NCBI GenBank assembly: GCA_030077755.1
Contig: JAQJZZ010000015.1
Coordinates: 186,001-250,000 of the forward strand
Direction: 5' to 3'
Source of the DNA: Filosporella fistucella
Lineage: Eukaryota; Ascomycota; Leotiomycetes; Helotiales
DNA length: 64,000 nt
A model generated the notes under the pieces. It was not told the DNA's origin. It saw only the letters and a list, made by a program, of their open reading frames with translations, and ran no database searches. Shown piece by piece: positions 10,197-21,584 of the stretch. Within the stretch, counting starts at the first letter, position 1, and each line of letters begins with the position of its first letter. The translations under genes were made by a program, and so were the position numbers.

Positions 10197-12239
10197 ATGA
10201 CTTCCGATCTGGCCGAAGTCTACAAAAGAGTTCCCTTACTTTCATCAAATTCTATTCGGGTTTTGAACCTCCTACCTGGCGAGGAAAATTCCAAGATTGT
10301 CTGCACACTCTCAGTGACTGCTATCCCGGAACCTGCCAGAGAAGAAGGCGTTGATGCCCCGCCACACGCCAATGGCCCTCAAACGACAGGAATCGGCACA
10401 TCTGGAGCACATGATTACATCGAGTATGAGGCATTATCATATGTATGGGGCAAGGAACCGCTCGAGTACGATTCCATAGAACTCTGCGGCACAACAACAC
10501 AAGTCACGAGGAATCTATTCTCTGCACTCAATCATCTCCGGAAGCCCACCGAGCCTCGTATTCTCTGGGTCGATGCCATTTGCATCAATCAAGCAAATGA
10601 TGATAATAACACAGAGAAGAATTCTCAGGTTCAAATGATGGGTCAGGTATACGCCCATGCTGCAGCAGTACTTGCCTGGCTTGGTCCATCTGATGAACAT
10701 AGCATCGAGGCCTTTCGTGTATTTCGAGCGATGTCCGACACTACACCCCCAGTGAGATGGGAACAGATGGCAACAACCGATAATTTGAAAGATGAGCTTG
10801 TTAAAGCTATTTCTCTCTTCAGCCAGGAATCCTTCGATGCGGTAACCCAGACCTTTTCCGAGCGAGAATACTGGCATCGTTTGTGGGTTGTACAAGAATT
10901 CGTCGGTGCTCAGAATGTCAACCTTATTTGTGGACATGAATGTTTGACGCTCAAGGAAATGCATGATTTGCAAAGCAAACTAGTCAAGACCTTTGGAGAC
11001 ACTGATCTCCAGCCTCTACGAAGTTCACTTTGCGGACTAATGAACATTTTCTCACTTTTCGATGCACATCAGGAGCAGGAGAGGAGAGGTGGAAACAGTA
11101 AAACCGAACAGATACTCTCACTTTTCGCCAAAGACGATATCACGAAGAGTAGTGAGAAGGAAGGATTGGCCCTTTTTGATCTGATGGATTCAATCTTGCC
11201 ACCTGCTAGAAGAGGAACATTTCAGCACTTGCTCCGCTCAACAGGAAAACGACGATGCAAAGAGCCTTCTGATAAGGTCTATGGTATACAAGGGCTGGTC
11301 AAGTTTCCTCGTGGAACCTATCCTATCAAAGTCGATTACAACAAACATTTTCTCGATGTTTATGCTGAGACAATACTGTCAATCATGGAGGAGGACCACA
11401 ATATGAATTTTATACTGGGTTCCGAGAGTTTTTATGTCGAGTCGAGAGATACCGACCACTTGGTCGACAATCATCCAAGCTGGATACCTCTACAGTGGTC
11501 AGGAGATAAATGGATAGATCTCGATCTCTACCACGCTGCTGCGAAGACAATGACTGGAAAGCGAGAAGTTATATGGAAGAGAGAGTTTCCAAGAACATTG
11601 AATTTGACTGGAACTATTTTCGGGAACATTGCATATACATCCAACCAGTATTCAGAAGGCGGGCGTACAGAAGAAGAGATACTGGAATGGCTAGAAGAGA
11701 TACAATACGGAGAACACACATGCAGCAATGCTATCCACCAAACTTTCCGTACTTTCCTCCTCGACACCTACCTCGCCAAAGATATGGTCGGTGTTGACAC
11801 TTTGACACGACTTCCCGACAACTTCATTAGCTTCAACAATCCCCTCTTTGCAACCTTTGTGCGCTGGGTTCGTGAAGATAGTCGCGAAGATTTACCTTCG
11901 CAGGTAGTTTCCGGTCTCGTGAGATTCTTGAAAGGCTGTATTGCTTCCAATAACTTTTTCATTACATCCTCTGGACAACCTGGGATGACTAAGGCATCGA
12001 TACAAGTGGGAGATTGCGTTGCGGTTTTGTATGGATCTAGCGTGCCGGTTATCCTGCGGCAAACGGATATATCAAAGGATGATGCTGATGCATCGAACTA
12101 TTTTCGAGATCCTATTCCTAGTGGAACAATTGGGTACAGCTTGCTTGGTGCGGCGTACGTAGATGAGATAATGGATGGAGAAGTGATTGAACAGATTCAG
12201 AAGGGTGAGAAGAAAGCAGACGTATTTCGTATAGTCTGA
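10197..12239 (+). CDS. HET-domain protein 1
   Basis: A single exon of 680 residues. From about residue 75 to 230 it carries the three HET blocks: YEALSYVWG, then LRKPTEPRILWVDAICINQ, then MGQVYAHAAAVLAWLG, followed by EREYWHRLWVVQEF. HET domains trigger incompatibility cell death after fusion of unlike strains, and many family members have unknown partners. The carboxyl end has the common GDCVAVLYGSSVPVILR segment seen in this subfamily. There is no NLR, lectin or other second domain. The frame is intact, with no sign of decay. The partner, if any, is not identifiable; the divergent DUF2235 gene is a candidate by position only. Confidence 0.92.
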   Translation: MTSDLAEVYKRVPLLSSNSIRVLNLLPGEENSKIVCTLSVTAIPEPAREEGVDAPPHANGPQTTGIGTSGAHDYIEYEALSYVWGKEPLEYDSIELCGTTTQVTRNLFSALNHLRKPTEPRILWVDAICINQANDDNNTEKNSQVQMMGQVYAHAAAVLAWLGPSDEHSIEAFRVFRAMSDTTPPVRWEQMATTDNLKDELVKAISLFSQESFDAVTQTFSEREYWHRLWVVQEFVGAQNVNLICGHECLTLKEMHDLQSKLVKTFGDTDLQPLRSSLCGLMNIFSLFDAHQEQERRGGNSKTEQILSLFAKDDITKSSEKEGLALFDLMDSILPPARRGTFQHLLRSTGKRRCKEPSDKVYGIQGLVKFPRGTYPIKVDYNKHFLDVYAETILSIMEEDHNMNFILGSESFYVESRDTDHLVDNHPSWIPLQWSGDKWIDLDLYHAAAKTMTGKREVIWKREFPRTLNLTGTIFGNIAYTSNQYSEGGRTEEEILEWLEEIQYGEHTCSNAIHQTFRTFLLDTYLAKDMVGVDTLTRLPDNFISFNNPLFATFVRWVREDSREDLPSQVVSGLVRFLKGCIASNNFFITSSGQPGMTKASIQVGDCVAVLYGSSVPVILRQTDISKDDADASNYFRDPIPSGTIGYSLLGAAYVDEIMDGEVIEQIQKGEKKADVFRIV

Positions 12240-12373
12240 AGGAGGAGTTCATTCGAATTGCAAGGATACGTGGAGGATCTCAGATTGAAACGAGAAGATC
12301 ACAGTCCACATAACACCCGCAGAAATACTGAGAAGAAAATAACAGAAAATCGCTAGAATTGTGAAAAACACCC

Positions 12374-13939
12374 TCAATCATGCCATTCAAAGATATCCAA
12401 GTGTTGAACTTGCCACACCCTCCCATTGTCACTCACTGCTACTTGATTCATTGTCGAGTTCTGACTGAGTATCTGCCATATCGGCAAAGCAGAAGATCGC
12501 GAAGTACCAATAAATTTCAAGACACTCAAATTCTTGAGCACCAGATACAAATCTTGAACAGCAGTGAAAACATTTTTCGCTTGAGCATTCTCACCAATAA
12601 GTTTCCAGTCCTCGTCGGACGTCATGCTGAAGATCTTGCCATCTTTTTGATGCTGGTATAATTCGTTATCCCGTCCAGCAACAAGTTGGACGATACCGAT
12701 ACTGTCGAAGAGGAAGTGCCAATCGTAAGGACTTCTACCGACGCTCCAGGCCGCACCATCATTACGGGACTTGATACAGTTTTCCACTAACAGAAGACGT
12801 GGCTAGATGTTGCACATTTGTGTACCAATCATTAAGCTCCCATACTCTGGCCGACTTGTAGCGCCAGATCTGACCCTTCTTGAGGAGTTTGAAAATGGTA
12901 TTGCCACCTGCAGCTATTTCCACGATGTTATTGTTGCCAATCATCGATGTGTTCCCACTGCGATGGTGATCTGGTATATCTTAGGAGGCCATCTGTCCTG
13001 TGGAGGAGATAGAGATTTTTGCCCCGCCACGGTGATGAAAACATTGTCTGGATTCGAATCAATATACGTCCAGCTCATTTCTTCTACACCATCACGGTTG
13101 TATTGAAAGATGTACCCATTTTGGCTCAATATGCACAATGTGTTACCAAAATGCAGAATTTACTTGATTGGGCTCGACATCTTGACACTCATCATCACAA
13201 CCTTGTTACATGGACCCAAACGATATCTTGATTTTATGCCTATTATATCAACGTTGGTGAGTGTATATTTTCCTTTCGGAAACCATTCATACATGACTGA
13301 AGGCTTATCCGTAGAGTAGCCTAGTCCAATTGCGTGTCCAATCTCGTGTACGAATACCGTATGCATCAATGCCTTGTCTAATTGTGCTACCTCATCGAGC
13401 ATGATAATTCCTTGAGGCGGGGCCTCGCCGCCGCCAGCATATTCCCTGGCCCGCCCCACACATTGAAACCTCTCTTTATATTGGGATTCTGGCCAGAGCT
13501 GACTTCTTCGAAACATAAAGGTGATACGTTGGCCCATTTGTTGAAAGCTGTTTGAATTGCAAGTCGTTGATTGGGACGGGAGAGAGCGTTGTAGAATCTA
13601 TTCCAGCGGTAGGTAATTTTCTTGTTTGGCCACGTTTCACCCCATGGTACCCAGCCAAGCTGCGAGGTAAAACAACGGGGCGCGTCGATCACTTTTGCTG
13701 TAGCCGCATCATAAACACCAGTATCCTCGATATTTGCGTGTTGTTGCAGTTTCTGGAGCGCTTCCCATAGATTTTGTCGGCTGGCCATCTTCTTGGTTAC
13801 TGTAGGCGTAATAGGTCAAATATTCTTCCGACATCTTCAGTGCTTCTCCACCTTTCTGATCAGCGACAGACTCGACTGTTGGAGCAGACCACGGAAGTGA
13901 ATTAGAGGAATGTGAGTTGAGCAAGTTGCGTTCTGGCAC
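12374..13939 (-). pseudogene. Decayed matrixin-like zinc metallopeptidase with carboxyl beta-propeller repeats
   Basis: Read on the minus strand, the pieces follow the order of a matrixin. A YLTYYAY / LWEALQKLQQHANI..TGVYD peptidoglycan-binding-like prodomain leads to a PRC cysteine-switch-like motif, a KITYRW..AFNKWANVSPLCF catalytic start, and HEIGHAIGLGYS with a PSVMY Met-turn. Propeller-type repeats (GYIFQY, GQIWRY, GKIFSM, GRVWQV) follow. The frame must change near 13775-13790, 13415-13437, 12965-12985 and 12762-12790. An in-frame TAA at 13162-13160 interrupts otherwise continuous propeller sequence. The third zinc ligand of HExxHxxGxxH is Tyr (codon TAC). No GT-AG introns explain the breaks. 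The 5' end is unclear: there is no ATG at 13939. Confidence 0.75.
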
Positions 13940-13989
13940 ATCTGAGGGCTCTGAAGATGCTATCTTGGTAGCTTCGAATAAATGTGCCT

Positions 13990-15530
13990 GAGATCTAAAA
14001 TTCGTGTTGAATTAGCTTTGAATATCTCTTTAGACATAAGGAACTCAATTCGTAATGAAAGGACTGAGGGTATGATGATTATCCTGTTGGTGGTCAAATC
14101 GTGGAGTGATGAAATGGCAACCATGTACCGGGCCATCTAAAGCTGGTTATAGAGGGAAAAGCTTTCTGCTGGCACGTCGATTAGCCATTGTTCCTATTCT
14201 GGATGGAGTCGGTGGCTTCTGAGACAACTTAATGGGTGTCAGGTAGTGACCACGTGACCTCAAGACGCTGCAGTCCAGGTCGTTCTGCAGAAGACTTTCA
14301 AAGCTTCTTGGGACATTGAACCAGACAGAAGATAATACGGTAAGTGAACCTGCTAATGATTCTATTTCATCAACTAGCTGGGCCCATGCTCTTGCACCCT
14401 TTGTTTATACAATCAGCTGAAAAAGTGATAGGAGCGCATCAAGTCGAAGCCAAGACACGTCACCACCCCTCAGACCAAGCCCTCTGCTACCGGAGTTGAG
14501 TTCTCATCAGGGCTTGAAAATGGAAGTCTTACTTTGCTGCTATCTTGAGCACCTCTGCTGAACTTCATCCGTGCGGAACCTCTGTACAATGCCTTGACAG
14601 GACCTTGAATTCACATTGTGCAGCAGGTGGTACACGTATGGAATTTGCAGCAAACGGCATGTCAACTCTACATGGGGTGGCTTGCATCCGCAATGACTTT
14701 TCTCAAAAACAGAATAGAGCTGGAACAGTAACGTGGTAATTATACACACTCGTGCTTCTTCCAGATGCTGCGGTTTTGCGAGACAGCGGACGGGGTACTT
14801 GTACTTTCATCTCTTCTTCAATTAGCCTCTCGTGATCAAAACCATGTGTCGGAAGTCGCCCACGCCAGTGGAAACGCAAAGGTCTGGAATCTTATGCCAT
14901 ATATAGAAATCCGGCTTTGATATGGTTCTGAACTCCAGATTCCGACTCCGACGCAGTCCAAAGTGCGATGTCGGCTCCGCTTGTCCCCGCTTGTCAGCAT
15001 CGGCATGAAGTTCTGTACCAGCAATGAATCAATGAACACAGTCAAATACCGATGATCTTTCACGGCTATTGATGAGCTAAGCAAAACCAGCTTTAATCTC
15101 AGCCAATTCAATGCACCATCGATATCGCTACCACAGCGTGCATTTCAGCGGTCACACCAGAAGAAAGCGGTGGAACGTCGCGGCCTTTTCAATGTTCCAT
15201 CGCCAATCGGACAATTTCCAGCCATTCGACTCCGGATCCACATGCTCACTTACGGATACCAAAGGGCGTGGTCGTCAATAATTTTTGACAACTTGGATGA
15301 CTGTCCACCCCAAGACTCTCAGAACCCCCCATTGGTCGAGTCACGGCTTTTGACATCGATGTGATCTATTATCTCACCCTCTTCTCCTCACTTCACCTTT
15401 TCTTCGGCTCACATCTCACGCCTTTCTTTTGATTCTCTCATCATCGCATTGTTTCTCTTTGCAACCGAGTGTTCCTCAAACCCTCGTTGTACTTGTTCTC
15501 TTCCAGAGCATCGGCGCCGACGCCCTCTGA
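13990..15530. other. Intergenic region
   Basis: The upstream region of the large homeodomain gene, with a CT-rich tract at about 15370-15500 near its start. Short ORFs only. An amino-terminal exon for the matrixin relic could lie just above 13990, but I could not identify one. Confidence 0.4.
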
Positions 15531-18500
15531 ATGACCACTATAGACGAAGCTGCAGAGATGGATGAGTTCTTCAATTTCGAAGAGGCCGCCCCGGCTCTAG
15601 ACTTCGATTGCAATGATGATACTAATCTGGGCATCTCATCCTACGATGCCAATCTTCTCTTCAGCCAATGTGAAAACGATGAAAATTCATTTTCGGCATT
15701 ACAGCACTTTGACTCAGAGCATCAATTCTTTGACCTCGACGCCTCCATGATGGATACCACCGGTATGGGACCAGCCGACTTTACCGATTTCCCAAGATGG
15801 ATTGATGGCATGGATGTACCCACTAAGCCTTGTGCATATTGCCAGAGGATGCGCATTCATTGCAAGATCATCAAAGAAGGTCTGAGGAAGGGCTCATGCA
15901 CAAGTTGTGTTGCACTTGCACGCTCTTGTAGCTTGACACATACCAATTCAAAGCCAAGACACGATGTCGGTATGTGTGCCCAAAACTTTTGTATGCCAGG
16001 CGGGACTATCAAGGACGCCGCTGAGGACGACACAGACTTCAGACTACCTGGGGGATCATCTCAGACTTGCCAGAATTGCCTTCAGAAAGGGCTTGATTGC
16101 AAAGTCATCCTGGAAGGGGATCATCCTGGCTCTTGTGCCCATTGTGTCAGTGCCTCTGCTCAATGCAGCCTTTTGTCATTAGACCTTGGCGACTGGACAA
16201 TGGAAGATGTCTTGAATCAAAACAAGATCTGGTCCCCAGTTCCACAGTCACCGGGTTTTGATACGAGATCGAGGACTTCCTCGACCTCCAAACTACCATC
16301 CCTTAAATCATCCGAAGAAAACTTGAACGGTGCCGTCGAGCCAAAGATCGGAGCTCGATTCTCCAGAGAGTCGATTCGGATCCTTCGCGGTTGGCTTTCA
16401 ACTCATCACCACCACCCATATCCTACGGACGAAGAGAAAGACAGCCTCAGAAGGCAGACTGGACTCAACAAAACACAGATCACGAATTGGCTTGCCAATG
16501 CTCGTCGGAGAGGTAAGGTTAGGGCTCCACGCTCTACATCACCCAGTGTCAAGAATTATTCGAATGCTATGGATATCCCAAGGCGAGCTGCAACACCTGC
16601 ATTGGAGAACATGAATCCCTTGGAAAGATGGCAGAACTCTCCTCCAGAAAACGAACCTGCTTCAGTCACCGCTATTGCGAAGGCTGTTACCTCATCCGCA
16701 TATTCTTCGGGATCTGAGAGTATGTATATCAATTACGGCGACGATGGATCGAATCGTTCTCTATGCAATGTTTCATCTACCAGCAGTTTGGGGACATCTC
16801 ACTCTAGTGGCTCTTTCGCTTCGGCCTTCTCTCATAAATCTCATGGCTCATTCGGTTCTTTCGGATCATTTGGCAACAGGGGCAGGCGTCGTCGTCGTCG
16901 GCAACCACCAAAGCCAGTAAAATCCAGCCCTACTATGGTTGCTCCAGCTAAGACGTACCAATGTACTTTCTGTACCGAAACCTTCAAAACAAAGCATGAC
17001 TGGCAAAGGCACGAGAAATCGCTTCATTTGTCTCTTGAACGGTGGGTTTGTTGTCCGAATGGCGCATCCCAATTTTGTGCAGACTATGGTCACAATCGTT
17101 GTGTCTTCTGTGCTATGCCGAATCCGGACGCTGATCATGCTGAAACGCATAATTATTCCAGCTGTGCGGATCGGGCATTGGAAGAAAGGACGTTCTATCG
17201 AAAGGACCACTTGCGTCAACATTTGAGTTTGGTGCACGACGTCAAATTTCAAGCATTCTCTATGGAAACATGGAAGGTTGTTACTCCAGAGATTCGTTCC
17301 AGGTGTGGTTTCTGTGGTATTGTAATGGATTCATGGAGCATTAGAGTAGATCATCTGGCAGAGCATTTCAAAGGTGGAAAGAGTATGGCTGACTGGAAGG
17401 GAGATTGGGGTTTCGAACCTCAAGTTTTGGATATTGTTGAGAATGGAATTCCTCCATGTGGGTATCATCCTTCCGTGTATGATCCTTTTACTAACGGTTT
17501 AAGATCTTATTCACGATGAGAGAAATACACCAAATCCATTCGAAGCCTCGAAAGAAGAAGCTGCAGACGAGAAGACCTTAGAAGATTTGATCAAGATTGG
17601 ATTGGTGGAATACATCCACGATGTTATTCTAAGTGGCAAAACACCAACCGACGGACAATTACTGGCGGAAGCTAGGAGGATTGTCACGAAATGTGATGAA
17701 ACGCAATCTGGTCAACCGATACTGGTTTCGTGGTTCAGAGATCTGATTTTATTATATGGCACCAACGAAGACGATACCCCCAGCACAGCAACAGCCAAAA
17801 CGCCATGGGAGAAAAAGATTGAGTTGATATCTTCACAAGGCCTCGAGCAAGGACGATATGCGAAAACAAATCTAATCGAAATGTGGTGTTCCAAACAAAG
17901 GTTGCTAGAATCCTTTGTGCATTCGCAACAAGCACTTGGACTAATACCGACTGAACGAGAGCTGCAAACTGAGTGCTGCAGAATCTTGGATCGAATTGAA
18001 GACACCTCCAACTTCAAATGCAAGGCTGCTGTTGCTTGGTTTAAATATCTGGTTACATCACAAACGGGCTGGCTTCGAGAGTTCCGCAGGCGGGCAAATC
18101 TTCCTCGCAGATCTGATATGGTATCAGAGGAAATACGATCTTCAGATGAAAAAAGCATTGATCACAGCATACATAATTTTGCTAGACTTGAGAACGATCT
18201 TAAGGACTGGGCTCGCCTGCAAATGGCAAGTGGGATTCGACCAAGCGATGCGGAGATTCAACAGCAGGCCCGAATTCTGGTTTATCAAAATGATGATCCT
18301 TGGAATCAGAGCGCCGTTGATGATCCTGCTATCTTGCACCTCTTCAAGCGACAGGTTGGGTTGGCACCGAAAGACGAATTTGGTGCAGACTGTCTAGATC
18401 TACCAACACTTTCAGAGGGGAGTGAGGTTGATATTCACCATCAATACGCGGCTTCATCCCCGCGCACTTTACATTGGGATCTGGATAACACTGGTATTTC

Positions 18501-19737
18501 ACGGACATCTCCGGTTAGTGGAAATGGTAGTGCGAACAGCACAGGAGCTGGAACACCAATTCTAGACGAGGCAATGAATTTTGATCACCCGATGCAGATG
18601 CTTCCTCAGAATCAGCCTTCAACCAACACAAACCCCTCACAACCACTAAAGTACTTTCTCAACGACGCAAATTGTTATGGGAGACTTGTTCGTGAATTGA
18701 CACGTTTTGTGACAACGTGCATGTCTCCCAACAATCCGAATCAACATGTAAGTTTTCAGCGTTGTGGAGAGACTTGTAACTAATAGTGATAGGTTCCATC
18801 TGATGCTGAGTTACAAAATCAAGCTCGCTGGACAATATATGATGATGACGATCCATGGAATCAAACTGCTGCAGATAATGCCGAATGGTTAATTCGATTC
18901 AAACGCGATGTTGGACTTGCACCTCCAGAGGATGGACCAGGTCTACCGAGCACAAATGTCTCGTGGCAAGTAGCACAAGGAGGCTCTGGATTCTCACCAC
19001 CTTATCTCTGCCCACAAACTACAACGGCACAATTCGTCGAGGATGTGCCTGTGACAATGACCCACAAAGTATATAACGTCAAGGCGACAACGGCCCAGAA
19101 GTTCTTGAAGAGTATGCCATCGAGATATCAACAGCCCGCCAAGGTTTTCTGCTCGAGAGAATTAGAAGCAAAACTCATCGAATTCACAAATTCTGAGTTG
19201 GCAGCTGGTCGATGCCCTAGTGATGACGCTCTTAGGGCACAAGCTCGCACCATTCTAGGCACTTCTCAGACCGCTGCTGACGAAAAAGCACTGCTTGAGA
19301 AGTTCAAAGATATGGTGGGTATCACGCAAAACACTTCACACCTCGGTGATTCTATGCCACCAATTGACGACGCCTTACTCGCCGAGTTCGACCACGAAAT
19401 CAGTAATATGGATCTCAGTGGTATAGAAATGCCAGCTTCATCAAGTCTTGAATTGATGCAAGCCATTCCAGCACCATCTACGTCACCAGTGGCCACTCAC
19501 CAGCGCAAGATGAGCTCAAGCAAGGGTGAAGGCATGGCACCTGATTATGCAGAACTGTATCGTGTGCATGCTGCGACTGCAAGTCCCCTCAGGAGGAGAG
19601 CAAGTTCACGTATGGCAGCGCAGGCTGGTTACGCGTTCCCTCGCTCACCACAAGGGAATATGAATATGCTAGGCATCTCGCCCCCGCATACGACCACAGC
19701 TCTCTCTTTCCCACCCGAGCAAGGGAATCAGAGTTGA
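15531..19737 (+). CDS. Homeodomain and C2H2 zinc-finger regulator with repeated carboxyl modules
   Basis: Three exons (15531-17457, 17504-18747, 18793-19737), with introns of 46 and 45 bp, give 1371 residues. In order it has an acidic start and two Cys clusters near residues 100-133 and 181-213, each spaced CX2CX6CX11CX2CX6C. Next is a TALE-type homeodomain at about 275-328 (RFSRESIRILRGWL, TQITNWLANARRR), then a Ser/Gly-rich linker and C2H2-type fingers at about 476-611 (YQCTFCTETFKTKHDWQRHEKSLH). Five roughly 60-residue repeats of the form L..F...G..P.D.EL...AR.I follow, from about residue 670 to 1235. It is probably a nuclear DNA-binding protein. The first intron replaces a poor segment and restores PPYLIHDERNTPNPF. 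The UGA end at 19735 is followed by in-frame coding-like sequence (separate entry). Confidence 0.85.
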
Positions 19738-20016
19738 CTCAATGGCAACGAAGCCACAAACACTGAAGAGGGCCTCACACTCTGTGATGAGGAATTAATG
19801 AAACAGTTCATTTCAGAGCAACAAAGGAAAGGGGTCGGCGAAGAGGATATTGCAGCAAGAGGTGATAAATTAATGGCGAAGATTCTGGAGAGGAGATGGA
19901 AGGAGAGCAAGGAAGAGGATGTGATGATGGCTAGTGGGTGCGTGAGGAAGATGCAAGGGAATTGTAAAATCAAACTCGCGGAGTGGGAGGAGATAAGGGC
20001 GGTTGTTGATGAGTGA
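19738..20016 (+). other. In-frame 92-codon extension behind UGA of the homeodomain gene
   Basis: After AGT-TGA-CTC the same frame stays open to 20016. It reads LNGNEATNTEEGLTLCDEEL, then MKQFISEQQRKGVGEEDIA..., then LAEWEEIRAVVDE. The segment LCDEELMKQFISEQQRKGVGEEDI matches the start of the repeat module found five times upstream. It looks like a sixth copy, so this stretch was protein-coding at least recently. Possible readings are stop readthrough, a recent nonsense change (CGA to TGA), or an intron that I could not place in phase. Readthrough would give a 1464-residue protein. Confidence 0.6.
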
Positions 20017-20678
20017 TAAAAGTTTCGGGGGACGGAATGCTTCAGTAGGTGTGGGTTGGAATGGATTTGGGTATGAATTTGGGATTCAGCATTTATGTTA
20101 TGGATATAGAACAGCAATCTAATGAATATTTCAAAATGTTTTCTGCTACCTTTTCTATAGCAAGCTGTTCACGAAGAATCAGTCCTCCTGCCTACAGATC
20201 ACATCATATCACTTCAGACTGTGAACAATCACGTGCATCATATCACTTCCCAGCCCGTTCCATTACATCACACCTTACCATGTGTCTCCAACCTGGAAAG
20301 CATCGGTCCCTCGGTCCGCCATGCCGTCCAGTATTCCTCATCTCTGACAATTAAACCTCAGGTCTGTTACACTACATCCCATCTCCTGTATCGAACTTAA
20401 TTCAGCGAATATATCACCTGAAGAGGGGGGTAATTTACCCCGCTATCACGCTAAAGACGTACCTCGTACCCCACTCTCCAGAGAGTGTCTGATTCTACCT
20501 TACCAATGTCAACTTCCATCACAGATCAGATCACGAATTGATGCTATAATATTTATTGAATACGGTTGCTCTCACAAAGTCGTAATTCCTTTCACCACTT
20601 TCTACATTATAATTCTTATATTCCATCACAAAATCCACGCCTCTTTCAACCCACTTACCACCTTTCCCCATTCTCACA
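20017..20678. other. Intergenic region
   Basis: Contains the inverted repeat GGGGTAA-T-TTACCCC at 20427-20441. A related sequence occurs at 29524-29540. No gene was seen. Confidence 0.45.
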
Positions 20679-21584
20679 ATGCACTCCTCCTCTTCCATTC
20701 CCTTCCACACCTTCCCCTCCTCCACTCAATCTCCACCCTCCCCCCAAAGCACAAGCTTCACACTCTGTCCTCCACCAAGCCACGCAACAGACATATGGCG
20801 TAAACCTAGCAATCCCCTCACCGGCGCGGCGATAGAAACGTTTAACGCGCCTATTATATACAAGAAAATCCCTTTGAAGGGTTTCAAAAGGGTGAGAGTG
20901 GGTGTTGAAGCGAGATGGGAAAGGTTATATGATCAGGGAGGGCTGGTGTTGGGGATGATGTGAGTTTATATTTCTTTTCCTTTATAGTTTTCGTGATGTA
21001 TAAACGATTCTGATGTTTCTAATTTGATTTCAATTATCTTGAAATTTTGTCGCTAACTCTTTTTCTCCCTTTGTTTAGATCTAATGGTAAATCTAATGGC
21101 GAAGATAAGATTGAGAAATGGGTCAAGACAGGGATTGAATTCTTCAATGACCAGGCTTTTGTAGGAACGGTCGGGTGTGAGAAATGGGCTGATTGGAGTT
21201 TGGTAAAAGATGGCATTACGGATGTGGGGGACGGGAGGAAGAAGGTTGTTATTGAGATGGAGCGGTATGTCTCTTTTTATTCCTTCATTGTTTATCTCAC
21301 ATCTATGATCTTCCTCTCTCAATCTCCATCTGTTTCCCTCTGATGAATACAGTCATCCCACAGAAGGCACCCTTTGGGTCTACATCATCACCACCAGCTC
21401 ATCAGGCGAGGAAACCAGACTCGGTGTCCGTGAGGTGACTTGGGTATTCGCGGATGAGAATTTGACAGAGGGAAAGGAGGCGTGGGTTGGTGTTTATGCT
21501 GCTACGCCTATTGTTGAGGGGAGAGGAGACAACGAGGGCTTGGTGGTGGGGTTTGAGGGCTGGGAGTTGGATGTTGAGTTGTGA
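20679..21584 (+). CDS. DUF1349 (concanavalin-like fold) protein
   Basis: Three exons (20679-20959, 21079-21264, 21353-21584), with introns of 119 and 88 bp, give 232 residues. The order of motifs fits DUF1349: ATDIWRKP near the start, ARWERLYDQGGLVL, KWVKTGIEFFND, a WADWSLVKDG strand, then LGVREVTWVF and EAWVGVYAATP at the end. This beta-sandwich family is related to yeast YDR109-neighbour-type hypotheticals and to bacterial enolase-regulation proteins, and its biochemical role is not settled. There is no signal peptide. All splice phases agree and the exon-intron borders are canonical. Confidence 0.85.

Noticed and set aside
13410..13475. Short intron to rescue the matrixin frame (GTTTCAATG...CCAG)
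   Set aside because: It would be only about 24 bases, too short for a spliceosomal intron. A frame break is the better explanation.
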